In this document: piece after piece, positions 45,601 through 54,977 of the stretch
Layout of the letters: every line of letters begins with the position of its first letter
How positions within the stretch are numbered: the first letter of the stretch is position 1
Source of the DNA: JAKAGZ01 sp963783855
GTDB lineage: Bacteria; Bacteroidota; Ignavibacteria; Ignavibacteriales; Ignavibacteriaceae
Length of the DNA: 64,000 nt
Direction of reading: 5' to 3'
NCBI GenBank assembly: GCA_963783855.1
Contig: CAWAPE010000005.1
Span: 620,001 to 684,000 of the forward strand
The notes under the pieces: generated by a model
Told to the model about the DNA's origin: nothing
Databases searched by the model: none
The model's input: only the letters and a program-made list of their open reading frames with translations
Made by a program: the position numbers and the translations under genes

Positions 45601-46384
45601 TCAGAACTCTATTTTCCTCATACCAATATGGCATATAGCAAAATCGTATTTTACCGGATCTAAAGGATCAAATTTTTTAAGATTATTTGTGATTTCCTCC
45701 GCCATTTTCCAGCTTACATTTTTATAGCTCGTAAGTTTCAGCCTCTTACAAATACGGGCAATATGTGTATCCACAGGAATAACCAGTTTATTAGGCGGAA
45801 TATTTTTCCATAAACCAAAATCCAGATCGTCTTTTCTTATCATCCATCGAAGAAACAAATTCATCCTTTTGCAGGCACTGCCGAGTTCCGGTAAAGGAAA
45901 CATAAAACGAACACCGGGTGAAATATATTTGCTGTTCGTATTTTTTTTGATTTCTTCTGTAAAAATCTTTGAAAAGCCGGAAAGCGCTTCTTTAATATTT
46001 TTTTGTGAGTTATTATAATTTTTCAGGAAATAATACTCGAGAGAATTTTTATTCTTATAAAGAGTATGTAAAGAATAGAAAAGGTGCTGAATATCTTTTT
46101 CATTGTAAAATCTATGCTTTAGTCCTTTTAACTTAGCCAGATTTCCATCCTTGTTTAGGCTTAAAATAAAATCATAAGGTTTGGAATTTGTAATAAGTAA
46201 TATTTTATCCAGAATATTTATTATTTGCCTGACATTTCCATATGCAAAAACAGACGAGATAAAGCCAATTACCTCAATATCCTTTTCATTTTCAAAAAGA
46301 TGCAGAAACTGAAGAGGATCGGGAGATATCTGCGATTTATCGAATGACTTTATAATGATAATCTAATTTTTGTTTTAAATTCAT
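45601..46384 (-). pseudogene. TIGR02757 (DUF2400) family protein with a one-base frameshift
   Basis: The uninterrupted C-terminal ~245 codons read from 46370 down to 45601 and contain ENEKDIEVIGFISSVFAYGN and VDTHIARICKRL, the latter related to HhH endonuclease III-like folds; both fit the TIGR02757 family of unknown function. No start codon exists in that frame before a stop. The ATG at 46384 in another frame gives MNLKQKLDYHYK, which continues naturally as SFDKSQISPDP if one A is removed from AAA at 46349-46351. Corrected length is 260 residues, the family norm. So this is one gene broken by a single inserted base, or a sequencing error. Confidence 0.8.
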
Positions 46385-46484
46385 TTTGTTGATAGCGAAA
46401 ATTCAATTCGAGAAACTGAAATTACTACTTATTTTTATCAAATGTATTTCCTAATTTATCCTTTAAATATAGAACGGATTTAGA

Positions 46485-47835
46485 ATGAAAAAAATATTTC
46501 TTTTATTACTATTTTCTTCAACTTTAGTTTTACCGCAAAATCAAAAAATAGATAAATCGAAATTAGCTTATGAAGTAAAACAGGAATTTCTGCACGCCTG
46601 GAATGGATATAAAAAATATGCATGGGGACACGATGAACTCCTCCCTCTTTCAAAAAGTGATAAAGATTGGTACGGTGAATCATTACTGTTAACTCCAATT
46701 GATGCATTTGGCACTATGAAAATTATGGGGCTTCACAAGGAAGCTAATGAAGCAAAGAATCTGATCCTCACAAAATTATCATTTGATAAAGACATTTCCG
46801 TTCAGGTGTTTGAAGTAAACATCAGACTGCTGGGTGGACTTGCTTTCCGCTTACCAGTTCGATGGCGACAAAAGATTTTTAGAACTGGCAACTGACCTTG
46901 CAAACAGGCTCCTCCCCGCATTCAATTCCCCGACAGGCATGCCATACAGGTTTGTAAATCTTGAAACGGGTGAAACTAAAGATCCCGTAAGTAATCCCGC
47001 CGAAATAGGAACTCTTATATTAGAATGGGGAACGCTTTCAAAAATCACGGGAAAAAGTATTTATTATGAGAAGGCTAAGAAAGCCCTGGAAGAAGTTTTT
47101 CAAAGAAGATCGAAAATTAATCTGGTAGGAACTTTCATTGACGTAAATTCCGGTAAATGGACAAACACCGATTCTCATATAAGCGGAGCGATCGATTCAT
47201 ACTATGAATATTTGTACAAAGGCTGGCTGATGTTTCACGATCCCGATCTAAAAAAAATGTGGGATGTGAGTATTACGGCAATCAATAAATATCTGGCTGA
47301 CAGCACAAGTACAGGATTCTGGTACGGCCACGCCGATATGACCACGGGTAAAAGAACAGCAACGGTTTTTGGTTCGCTGGATGCCTTCTTCCCCGCCGTG
47401 CTGGTTTTAAGCAGCGATACAGCGCGCGCAGAAAAATTACAGGAAAGTTGCTACAAAATGTGGACGCTTGAGGGAATTGAGCCCGAGGAACTGGACTACT
47501 CAAATATGAAAATCACTTACCCGAATTATTCCCTGCGACCTGAGAACATTGAATCGACATATTATTTATATCACTTTACCCGCAATACTAAATATCTGGA
47601 AATGGGGAAGGATTATTTCGAATCACTGGTAAAATATTGCAGGAATGACGCAGGCTACTCAACATTAAAAAGTGTAATTACAAAAGAACAGGCCGACCAG
47701 ATGCATAGTTTCTTCCTGGCTGAAACATTAAAATACTGCTACCTTTTATTCGCCCCTCAAAACACAATTGATTTCAATAAAACCATTTTTAATACAGAAG
47801 CTCATCCTCTAAAAGTTTGGAAAGCCGGAGAATAA
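46485..47835 (+). pseudogene. GH47-like alpha-mannosidase, split by a one-base frameshift
   Basis: A secreted glycoside hydrolase family 47 (alpha-1,2-mannosidase-like) protein in two frames. The first (46485-46895) gives a signal peptide MKKIFLLLLFSSTLVLPQ, then AWNGYKKYAWGHDELLPLS, and the family's VQVFEVNIRLLGGL. The second (to 47835) continues LLSAYQFDGDKRFL, AEIGTLILEWGTLS, GAIDSYYEYLYKG and NIESTYYLYHFT; the last is the GH47 catalytic-loop region. Removing one T at 46840-46842 (CTTG to CTG) fuses them to about 450 residues. The enzyme would trim alpha-mannosides outside the cytoplasm. The next gene starts one base after its stop codon. Confidence 0.82.
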
Positions 47836-47836
47836 T

Positions 47837-48649
47837 ATGTCTGAAAGTTTTAAGGAAGTTGAAATTCCTGCAACTCGCAAAGCTATCGTAGATTTGCTTG
47901 ATCAGGGACTTAAGTGCCATTTCACCCCTGCATTTATTGAAATAGATATTACAAAGGCCCGGCAGTTATTAAAAGAAAGGAAAAAAACTAATTCTGAAAG
48001 AGTTTCTTTCTTGAGCTGGATTATAAAATGCATAGCAACGTCTGTTGAAAATAACAAGCAGATGCATGCACTCCGCAACAAAAGAAATAAGCTAATTTTA
48101 TTTGATGATGTTGATATATCAGTTGCCATTGAGCGCAAAAATCCTGGCAAAGAGAAAGAAACGCTCGCAATGCCATATATAGTGAGAAGTGCAAACCAAA
48201 AATCTATGGTTGAAATATTTAAAGAAATACAAGCTGCACAAAATGAAGAAATTTCCCCAGATGATGTAAAACTTGGTCCCGATAAAAGGACTGAAGAATC
48301 AAAATTATTTTTATCATTACCGAAGTTTTTAAGGAATTTAATTTTCTGGAATAAACTGGGAACTGATGCATTTCTTGTAAAGAAAAAAATAGGGACAGTG
48401 CTTGTTTCATCCGTAGGGATGCATTTAAGAACTAACGATTATTTCTGGGGAATCACAAGAAATATTTACCCACTCTCATTTCTTTTAACGGGACTAGTTA
48501 AAAAGCCAGCAGTAGTGGATGACAAAATTGTTATTAGGGAATTTCTCTGCGTAACAATAGGATTTCAACACGATGTAATAGATGGAGCGCCATTTACAAG
48601 ATATATTACTCAAGTAAAAAAAATCATAGAAAATGCTGAAGGGCTGTAA
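47837..48649 (+). CDS. Standalone 2-oxoacid dehydrogenase E2-like acyltransferase domain
   Basis: A 270-residue protein consisting of the CAT-like catalytic domain of dihydrolipoamide acyltransferases, without lipoyl or subunit-binding domains. The active-site pattern HxxxDG is present near the C-terminus as HDVIDG (His245, Asp249). Without a lipoyl arm it cannot work as a usual E2 of pyruvate dehydrogenase, so a different acyl transfer is likely; the acceptor is unknown. It begins one base after the GH47 gene, implying a shared transcript, and converges on the P450 gene. Confidence 0.8.
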   Translation: MSESFKEVEIPATRKAIVDLLDQGLKCHFTPAFIEIDITKARQLLKERKKTNSERVSFLSWIIKCIATSVENNKQMHALRNKRNKLILFDDVDISVAIERKNPGKEKETLAMPYIVRSANQKSMVEIFKEIQAAQNEEISPDDVKLGPDKRTEESKLFLSLPKFLRNLIFWNKLGTDAFLVKKKIGTVLVSSVGMHLRTNDYFWGITRNIYPLSFLLTGLVKKPAVVDDKIVIREFLCVTIGFQHDVIDGAPFTRYITQVKKIIENAEGL

Positions 48650-48673
48650 CGCAGCAAAATTTTTATTCTGAAT

Positions 48674-50057
48674 TTAAATAATTTCCAACCTTAACAAAAT
48701 ATTATTTTTTGCCTTAATAATTATACCCGGTACAATTTCAGGTTTCTTTTTTGTAACTAAATGAAATTTAAACTTTTGAGCAAGCATTCCAATAATAATC
48801 TGTGCCTGAAGCACAGCAAGTTTTTTGCCAATACAAATATGCGGACCATCTCCGAAAGGAATATATCCCATCATTGGCAAATCAGATATTTTAATACCAT
48901 CAAATCTATCCGGATTAAATAATTCAGGTTCATCCCAAACAGCAGATTTTCTGTGCTGTGTATATGGACTAATCATAAGATACGACCGGGCAGGTATTTT
49001 TAGATCCTCATATTCATCATCCTCAGTAGTAATTCTGAAAATCGCCCATGCTGCAGGATAAAGTCTTAAAGTTTCATCCAGTATTTTTTTTGTATAAGTA
49101 AGAGAGTTTACATTTGTAAAATCAGGCTTATCACCATTTAGTTTATCTTTAAGTTCACTGACCAGTTTTTCTCCCACTTCAGGATTTTCAGCAATTGAAT
49201 AAAAAGCCCAGGTAAGAGTTTCCGCAACTGTATCAAAACCAGCAAAAAGAAAAGTCATTATCTCATCGCGTATTTTAATTTTGTCTGTTCTTCCCCCTTT
49301 AAATTCTTCAATGAGTGTTCCCAGAACTCCACATATACTAATTTTACCTTTGATGCCCTCTTCGATCATCTGATAAACAAATTCATCAAGTTTCCTGATC
49401 TCATTCAGAAATTTTTGATTATTCTGTTTTGGCAACCCAATCGATTCAAATAAATGCTTGCGGATAATTGTTATAGTATGATTTTTTATACTTGCATGTT
49501 GAAGTATAATATCCAGTGAATTAATTATTGAGGTTGCACTATATTTAATATTTTCTGAAAACATAGATTTTACAAGTATATGAAACATCAGGATTTTCAT
49601 TTCATATTGAATGTCAACGGGATTACCGCTATCAGATTGTTTCTCCCAGGAAATGATAAGATCATTAACCTGTTTGTGAACTTCGGGAACATAATTTTCC
49701 ATCATTTTGGAATGAAATGCTGTATTTAGAATCTTTCTTTGCCCTACCCAATACTCATGGTTGCTTGCAAAAATTCCATTTCCGAGCAATGGTAAAATAT
49801 CCAGAAGTGTGTTCCGCCTCTGATAATTGATATAATTTGTTTTAAGAATATGTTGAATTAAGCCGGGGTCATTTATAAAATAAAGTTCTTCATTCGGCAA
49901 ATATGAATGGAATAATTTCGCCAAAACTATTTGAAATTTTCGTCAACGTTTCGAGAGGTTTTCTAAATAATCCCGGTACATATCTTAAGAAACCAAATCC
50001 TTTAGGCCCGGGTAAATTTTTAGGGTGAATCAATAAATTTGCTTTTGGTTCAGTCAT
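48674..50057 (-). pseudogene. Cytochrome P450, broken by a one-base frameshift near the N-terminus
   Basis: A heme monooxygenase using O2. The long frame contains the I-helix AGFDTVAETLTWA, the ExxR helix (ETLRLYP) and the heme loop FGDGPHICIGKKLA with the axial Cys. Its only start is a TTG within the family, while upstream in another frame ATG 50057 begins MTEPKANLLIHPKNLPGPKG, the proline-rich P450 start, reaching ISNSFGE. Deleting one A from AAA at 49916-49918 joins SFGE to LFHSYLPNEELYFIND, giving 460 residues, a normal P450 length. Probable sequencing error or recent mutation. Redox partner genes are not adjacent. Confidence 0.85.
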
Positions 50058-50204
50058 TATAAGTATATAATTATGTAAAATATCCAGGTTAATTCTTGTT
50101 CATTCAATTATCTAAAGTTCTAAACAGTCAGGGGATTCATATAAACAAACGGGCAATGTTACCAAGCAAGATATTGATTAAATCTTAGATTACAAAAACG
50201 ATTT

Positions 50205-50333
50205 CTAACCAATGTACCCCCTGTTAATCTTGTAGAAGAACATCCCGCTAATGTCAGGGAACTTAATAAGAAATTCAATAGTACCTATCAAAGAGTTGAT
50301 AAATTTTATATTTTTTATTGTTACAGTGATTAA
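50205..50333 (+). pseudogene. Possible tail of a decayed sulfatase gene
   Basis: One frame reads NLVEEHPANVRELNKKF (about 50226-50279) and ends at a TAA around 50333. This resembles the conserved last strand-helix of bacterial sulfatases (NLA..HPE.V.EL pattern). There is no start codon, no catalytic domain and no upstream continuation, so it would be a remnant. The rest of 50058-50368 holds no other feature I can support. Confidence 0.3.
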
Positions 50334-50368
50334 AAAAAGCACCCCATAAATATTGAGGATAAGTAATT

Positions 50369-51109
50369 ATGAAAAGACTTTTTTCTTTAGCATTTGTTAT
50401 GATTTTATGTGTTACAGGTACTTCTCTTTCACAAAAGAAATTTGAAACCGATTCATTCTCCACAAGCGAAGGAGATTTAGAAATTACTTTTATTGGGCAC
50501 GGTTCTTTAATGTTTAATTTTAACGGATTAATTATTCAGGTTGATCCCTGGAGCAAACTGGCGGATTATTCTAAATTGCCAAAAGCGGATATAATCCTGA
50601 TTACTCACCAACACCAGGATCATCTTGACCCAAAAGCTATAAATGAATTAAAAAAAGAATATACAAAAATTGTTTGCCCGCAAACGGTTGCAGAGTCCTT
50701 AAAAGAAAAAGCAACTGTAATGAAAAACGGTGATTTTATCACACTTGAAGGAATAGAAATAGTTGCTGTTCCCGCATATAACCTGGTTCATAAACGAAAA
50801 AATGGTGAGTTTTATCACCCGAAAGGAGCTGGTAACGGCTATATTTTGCGGTTTGGGGATAAGAAAGTTTATGTCGCCGGCGATACTGAAAACATTCCGG
50901 AGATGAAAAATCTTAAAAACATTGACATCGCATTTTTACCAATGAATTTGCCTTACACAATGACACCACAAATGGTTGTAGATGCTGTCAGAATGATAAG
51001 ACCGAAAATTTTATACCCGTACCATTATGGAAATACTGATGTAAATAAACTATTGGAACTATTGAAAGGAGAAGATTACTGCGAAGTACGGGTTAGAGAT
51101 ATGAAATAA
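50369..51109 (+). CDS. Secreted MBL-fold metal-dependent hydrolase (UPF0173-like)
   Basis: A 246-residue metallo-beta-lactamase-fold protein with a signal peptide (MKRLFSLAFVMILCVTGTSLS), so it acts in the periplasm. THQHQDHLD supplies HxHxDH (His80, His82, Asp84, His85), VYVAGDTENIPEM the bridging Asp, and YPYHYGNTD the final His. Of the UPF0173 group, related to RomA/NAPE-PLD-like hydrolases; substrate unknown. Alone between two unrelated genes. Confidence 0.85.
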   Translation: MKRLFSLAFVMILCVTGTSLSQKKFETDSFSTSEGDLEITFIGHGSLMFNFNGLIIQVDPWSKLADYSKLPKADIILITHQHQDHLDPKAINELKKEYTKIVCPQTVAESLKEKATVMKNGDFITLEGIEIVAVPAYNLVHKRKNGEFYHPKGAGNGYILRFGDKKVYVAGDTENIPEMKNLKNIDIAFLPMNLPYTMTPQMVVDAVRMIRPKILYPYHYGNTDVNKLLELLKGEDYCEVRVRDMK

Positions 51110-51240
51110 TTAAATAGTAATTTTGGTTTATTGACTATATGTCTTAAAAATATTAGCTTAGTTTGCACAGGTAATATCATACAACCTTTTGAAAAAAAGG
51201 ATAAAAATAAACATTACTAAATCATGAAGAGGGCAATATT

Positions 51241-51735
51241 ATGCAGAAAAATGGGTTAAGGAAAATTTTTTTAGTAGTTAGTTTGATGTTTATTACATCA
51301 ATTCTTGCAAATGCTCAAACCATTTCCGGTAAAAAATATGTTGTTGGTGGCAGATTAGGATTGTCTTTTCTAGATGGTACAGCTGGTCTGCAAATTGGAC
51401 CTACAGGCACTTATTATTTTGACAAAAATATGGGAATCAGTTCTGATTTCAATATTAATACTCAAGGCGGTACACCAATTGAATGGAATGGCTCTTTTGT
51501 TTACAATCTTAAAACACAAAAACAGGATATGCAACCATACTTGGACGGTGGAATGAGTCTCTGGTTTTATACAGGTGGTCCATATTTTGGATTTAGGTTT
51601 GGCGGTGGTGTAAATTTCAAGATTGCCCCAAATATATACATTCCGGCAGATGCACAATTTGGACCTGTTTTCGGGGGGGGAACCACAGTTTTTTATTTCG
51701 CTATAACAAGCGGTATCCGTTACGCACTTCCATAA
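51241..51735 (+). CDS. Small outer-membrane beta-barrel-like protein, unknown
   Basis: A 164-residue protein with a signal peptide ending in ILANAQ. The rest is Gly- and aromatic-rich alternating strands (GGRLGLSF, YFDKNMGISSDF, YFGFRFGGGVNF) like eight-stranded OmpA/OmpW-type barrels. No named family recognised. A terminator follows 25 bp later. Confidence 0.65.
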   Translation: MQKNGLRKIFLVVSLMFITSILANAQTISGKKYVVGGRLGLSFLDGTAGLQIGPTGTYYFDKNMGISSDFNINTQGGTPIEWNGSFVYNLKTQKQDMQPYLDGGMSLWFYTGGPYFGFRFGGGVNFKIAPNIYIPADAQFGPVFGGGTTVFYFAITSGIRYALP

Positions 51736-51760
51736 AAAATTTTATTAAATGAAATATATA

Positions 51761-51786
51761 AAGCCGGGACTACCCGGCTTTTTTAT
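51761..51786 (+). terminator. Rho-independent terminator
   Basis: AAGCCGGG (51761-51768), ACTA loop, CCCGGCTT (51773-51780) and a run of T. Ends the small barrel gene transcript. Confidence 0.9.
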
Positions 51787-51864
51787 TATGCTTTCAAAAT
51801 TTCTTAAAAAAATTAAGTATATTAATTGAAAACATACTAAAAATGAAATTCAAAGTAACCGGCA

Positions 51865-53160
51865 ATGGGAAAAAATAGGGACAAAAAAATAGGTTTTCTT
51901 GAAGCGGCTGCTATTGGCATTGGAGGAATGGTTGGCGGCGGAATTTTTGCCGTACTTGGTTTAGCAGTCCAACTTTCAAAAGGAGGCGCACCTATAGCCT
52001 TTTTAATTGCAGGAATAGTTGCTCTTGTCACAGCCTATTCCTATTCGAAACTTTCAGTTTCACTCCCCAGTCAGGGAGGAACAGTTTCCTTTCTGGATAA
52101 GGCTTTTGGCTCCGGCCTGCTTACCGGATCCATGAATATACTTTTGTGGATCAGCTACATAATAATGCTTTCCCTTTATTCTTACGCATTTGGCAGCTAT
52201 GGCTCTGAGTTATTCTTTGGTAGTTCCCACGAATTCATAAAACATATTTTCATAAGTGGAATTATCGTCGCGATTACTGTTTTAAATATTTTTAGTGCAA
52301 AACTTATTGGAGAAGCAGAAGATTTTATTGTTGCGATCAAGCTATTAATACTCTTGTTTTTCTGCGCAGTTGGATTCTGGGGAATCCAATTTGATAAACT
52401 TGAGATAACTCAATGGTCGCCCGCCGCAAATCTGGTAGCCGGCGGATTCATAATTTTCCTGGCGTACGAAGGATTTGAATTAATAGCCAACACAGCTAAT
52501 GATGTACGCAACCCCGAAAAAACTTTGCCACGAGCATTCTACGCATCGGTAATTTTTGTAATTGTTCTTTACATAATTGTTGCCGCTGTTACAGTAGGCA
52601 ATCTTCCAGTTGACCAAATAGTGGCCGCAAAAGATTATGCGCTTGCTATAGCTGCGAAACCCTTCCTTGGACAATTCGGAATAATATTGATTTCTGTAGC
52701 CGCTTTGCTCTCAACAACATCAGCCATTAACGCAACTCTTTATGGATCTGCGAGGCTAAGTTACATAATTGCAAAAGACGGTGAACTTCCCAAATTTCTG
52801 GAAGACAATATCTGGAATAAACCTCTCGAAGGATTATTGATAACTTCGGCGGCAACATTGATTGTCGCAAATCTTTTTGATCTTTCAAGCTTGTCCACAA
52901 TGGGTAGTGCAGGGTTTTTATTGATTTTTACCGGCGTAAATCTTGCAAATGCTAAATTAGCCGTTCAGACAAAAAGCAAAAAAATAATTTCATACCTTGG
53001 TGCCGGACTTTGCCTAGGTGCACTGGCCAGTTTAATCTGGCAAACTTTCAAAACCGATCCGGCTCATATACTTATCTTGTTAGGGATGGCCTTATTATCA
53101 TTAGGCATAGAGGGTGGTTTCAGGTTATTTTCAAAGAGAGAAATAAAAATTAATAAATAG
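51865..53160 (+). CDS. APC-superfamily amino-acid permease
   Basis: A 431-residue, about 12-helix transporter. GIGGMVGGGIFAVLG in helix 1 is the substrate-binding unwound region of the APC fold, and FIIFLAYEGFELIANTANDVRNPEKTLPRAF is the family's helix 6 and loop. Imports or exchanges an amino acid; substrate unknown. The thioredoxin-like gene follows 17 bp after its stop. Confidence 0.9.
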   Translation: MGKNRDKKIGFLEAAAIGIGGMVGGGIFAVLGLAVQLSKGGAPIAFLIAGIVALVTAYSYSKLSVSLPSQGGTVSFLDKAFGSGLLTGSMNILLWISYIIMLSLYSYAFGSYGSELFFGSSHEFIKHIFISGIIVAITVLNIFSAKLIGEAEDFIVAIKLLILLFFCAVGFWGIQFDKLEITQWSPAANLVAGGFIIFLAYEGFELIANTANDVRNPEKTLPRAFYASVIFVIVLYIIVAAVTVGNLPVDQIVAAKDYALAIAAKPFLGQFGIILISVAALLSTTSAINATLYGSARLSYIIAKDGELPKFLEDNIWNKPLEGLLITSAATLIVANLFDLSSLSTMGSAGFLLIFTGVNLANAKLAVQTKSKKIISYLGAGLCLGALASLIWQTFKTDPAHILILLGMALLSLGIEGGFRLFSKREIKINK

Positions 53161-53177
53161 AATTGAATTCATTAATT

Positions 53178-53711
53178 ATGAAAATCTTTAAACTGTTTTT
53201 TGTTGTTATTCTTTTTCATTCCGCAAATTTTGCAACTATAAGAAATGCTAGACCTGATTCAACAATATCCTTTATTACAACAGAAAAGCACCTGTCAAAT
53301 GGTCAGAAAACAGGGACAATTAAAGAAAATTTCTGGAATGTTGAATTAAAAACCATAGACGGCAAAATCTTGGAAATGAAATCTTTCAAAGGGAAATATG
53401 TTTACCTGAATTTCTGGGGAGAATGGTGCCCCGGTTGCCGTGAAGAGATGCCATCAATAGTCCAGGCTTATAAAAAGTTTAAGGATAAAGCTGAATTTAT
53501 TGGATTATTAAAGCCGCACAATTTAGAAAAAGCAAAAATATTTATAGCTGAACAAAAAATAAAATTTCCCATTGTGTTATTGGAAAAGCAATTTAAGAAA
53601 AAATTCAACTTTGATGGATTTCCGCTGAGCATTTTAATTTTTCCTGATGGAAAAACTTATCTTCGTGCGGATGAAGTAAATAAAAACTTTTTTGAAGAAA
53701 ATATAAAATAA
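53178..53711 (+). CDS. Secreted TlpA-like thioredoxin-fold protein
   Basis: A 177-residue periplasmic thioredoxin-like protein. ATG 53178 is chosen over a TTG 15 bases upstream because it starts directly at a signal peptide (MKIFKLFFVVILFHSANFA). The redox motif WGEWCPGCREEMP gives Cys84 and Cys87 (CPGC instead of CGPC), and FPLSILIFPDG holds the cis-Pro region. Probably a thiol reductase in cytochrome or envelope protein maturation; the exact partner is unknown. Confidence 0.85.
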   Translation: MKIFKLFFVVILFHSANFATIRNARPDSTISFITTEKHLSNGQKTGTIKENFWNVELKTIDGKILEMKSFKGKYVYLNFWGEWCPGCREEMPSIVQAYKKFKDKAEFIGLLKPHNLEKAKIFIAEQKIKFPIVLLEKQFKKKFNFDGFPLSILIFPDGKTYLRADEVNKNFFEENIK

Positions 53712-53723
53712 TAGCTGGGAATA

Positions 53724-54116
53724 ATGATACACCAGAGTATAAATAATTTTGTTTCTGCTATAAACAGTCATTCCGTTAGTGATATCATAAGTTTAATGAC
53801 TGATGACCATAAGTTTATAGACTCATTCGGAATAGAATTAACCGGGAAGGATAAACTTAAAAGAGCCTGGACTCAATATTTTAATATGTTCCCGGACTAT
53901 AAAATGGTTATTGAAGAAATTCTGGTAAACAAAAGCAATGCAGCACTTATAGGCTATTCTTACGGAACTTATTCAAAGGATGGTAAATTAAAGCCGGAGA
54001 ATAAATGGGAAGTTGAAGCAGCCTGGTTCACTACAGTAAAAGATAAAAAAATTATGACATGGCGTATTTATGCGGATTTAACTCCAATAATTAAAATCCT
54101 GCAATTGAACGATTAA
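53724..54116 (+). CDS. NTF2-like (SnoaL) family protein
   Basis: A 130-residue cone-shaped alpha+beta fold protein. The start INNFVSAINSHSVSDIISLMTDDHKFIDSFG and the turn WTQYFNMFPDYKM are typical of the SnoaL-like group, as is the final WRIYADLTPI. Members bind small hydrophobic ligands or act as isomerases or hydrolases; no catalytic pair is obvious. It follows the thioredoxin gene by 12 bp. Confidence 0.8.
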   Translation: MIHQSINNFVSAINSHSVSDIISLMTDDHKFIDSFGIELTGKDKLKRAWTQYFNMFPDYKMVIEEILVNKSNAALIGYSYGTYSKDGKLKPENKWEVEAAWFTTVKDKKIMTWRIYADLTPIIKILQLND

Positions 54117-54177
54117 AATGTTTTACAAAAATACGTCTGCGCCTTTGAATTTAGAGCAAGAATAATTTCCCCCAATT

Positions 54178-54825
54178 ATGGATTTTGAATTTTTAGAAAT
54201 AGTATCGTACGTATCAGTTATAAGTGGATTTGTATGTGCGATAATTATATTAATCGACATTTTAAACGGCAACAGACAAAAAATGAAAGTTATGAATATC
54301 GTTTGGCCGATTACCGGAATTTACTTCGGTCCGGTTGGATTATGGGGTTACCTGAAAATGGGAAGGACAGATAATGAGCAACCATTCTGGCAGAAGGTTT
54401 TTGTATCTACAAGTCACTGCGGAGCGGGCTGTACATTCGGAGATCTGATTGGCGAATGGGGAATTTTTTTGATAGGGTTCACCTTCTTTGCCTCTGAATT
54501 ATTGACTATATATATAGTGGACTTCAGCGTGGCTTACATTACTGGAATTATTTTTCAATATGCAGCAATTGCACAGATGAATAAAATGAAACCTTTACAA
54601 ATAATTAAAGCTGCGGTGAAAGCCGACACCTTTTCATTAGTGGCTTTTGAAATAGGAATGTTCGGCTGGATGGCAATAACTCACCTTGTATTATTTACTT
54701 CCCCGATCAAACCGGATAACATCACTTACTGGTTTATGATGCAGATTGCGATGGTAATCGGATTTTTAACGAGTTACCCTGCAAACTGGTTGCTTGTTAA
54801 AAAAGGTATTAAAGAAGGAATGTGA
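54178..54825 (+). CDS. DUF4396 family membrane protein
   Basis: A 215-residue protein with about six helices. The segment STSHCGAGCTFGDLIGEW with a His and two Cys is the hallmark of DUF4396 and looks like a metal- or redox-related site at the membrane; other helices include NIVWPITGIYFGPVGLWGY. The family has no established function. It has its own short upstream region. Confidence 0.85.
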   Translation: MDFEFLEIVSYVSVISGFVCAIIILIDILNGNRQKMKVMNIVWPITGIYFGPVGLWGYLKMGRTDNEQPFWQKVFVSTSHCGAGCTFGDLIGEWGIFLIGFTFFASELLTIYIVDFSVAYITGIIFQYAAIAQMNKMKPLQIIKAAVKADTFSLVAFEIGMFGWMAITHLVLFTSPIKPDNITYWFMMQIAMVIGFLTSYPANWLLVKKGIKEGM

Positions 54826-54977
54826 AGAATGACGAAAATCCTTTGCTTTTTTATTTAAGTTTTGAAAAACTACCGCTCATAGAATTTTCCGATGAAATAT
54901 TTTCGTTGCTTTCAAATAAAAGAATATATATTTTTTAATTGATATGGTTACTTCATTTTTTAATAAGGGAGTTTGAA

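Noticed and set aside
54939..54977. Upstream ATG of the 55625 barrel gene
   Set aside because: The signal peptide begins at ATG 54978, which has the better ribosome site; the longer form would put charged residues ahead of it.
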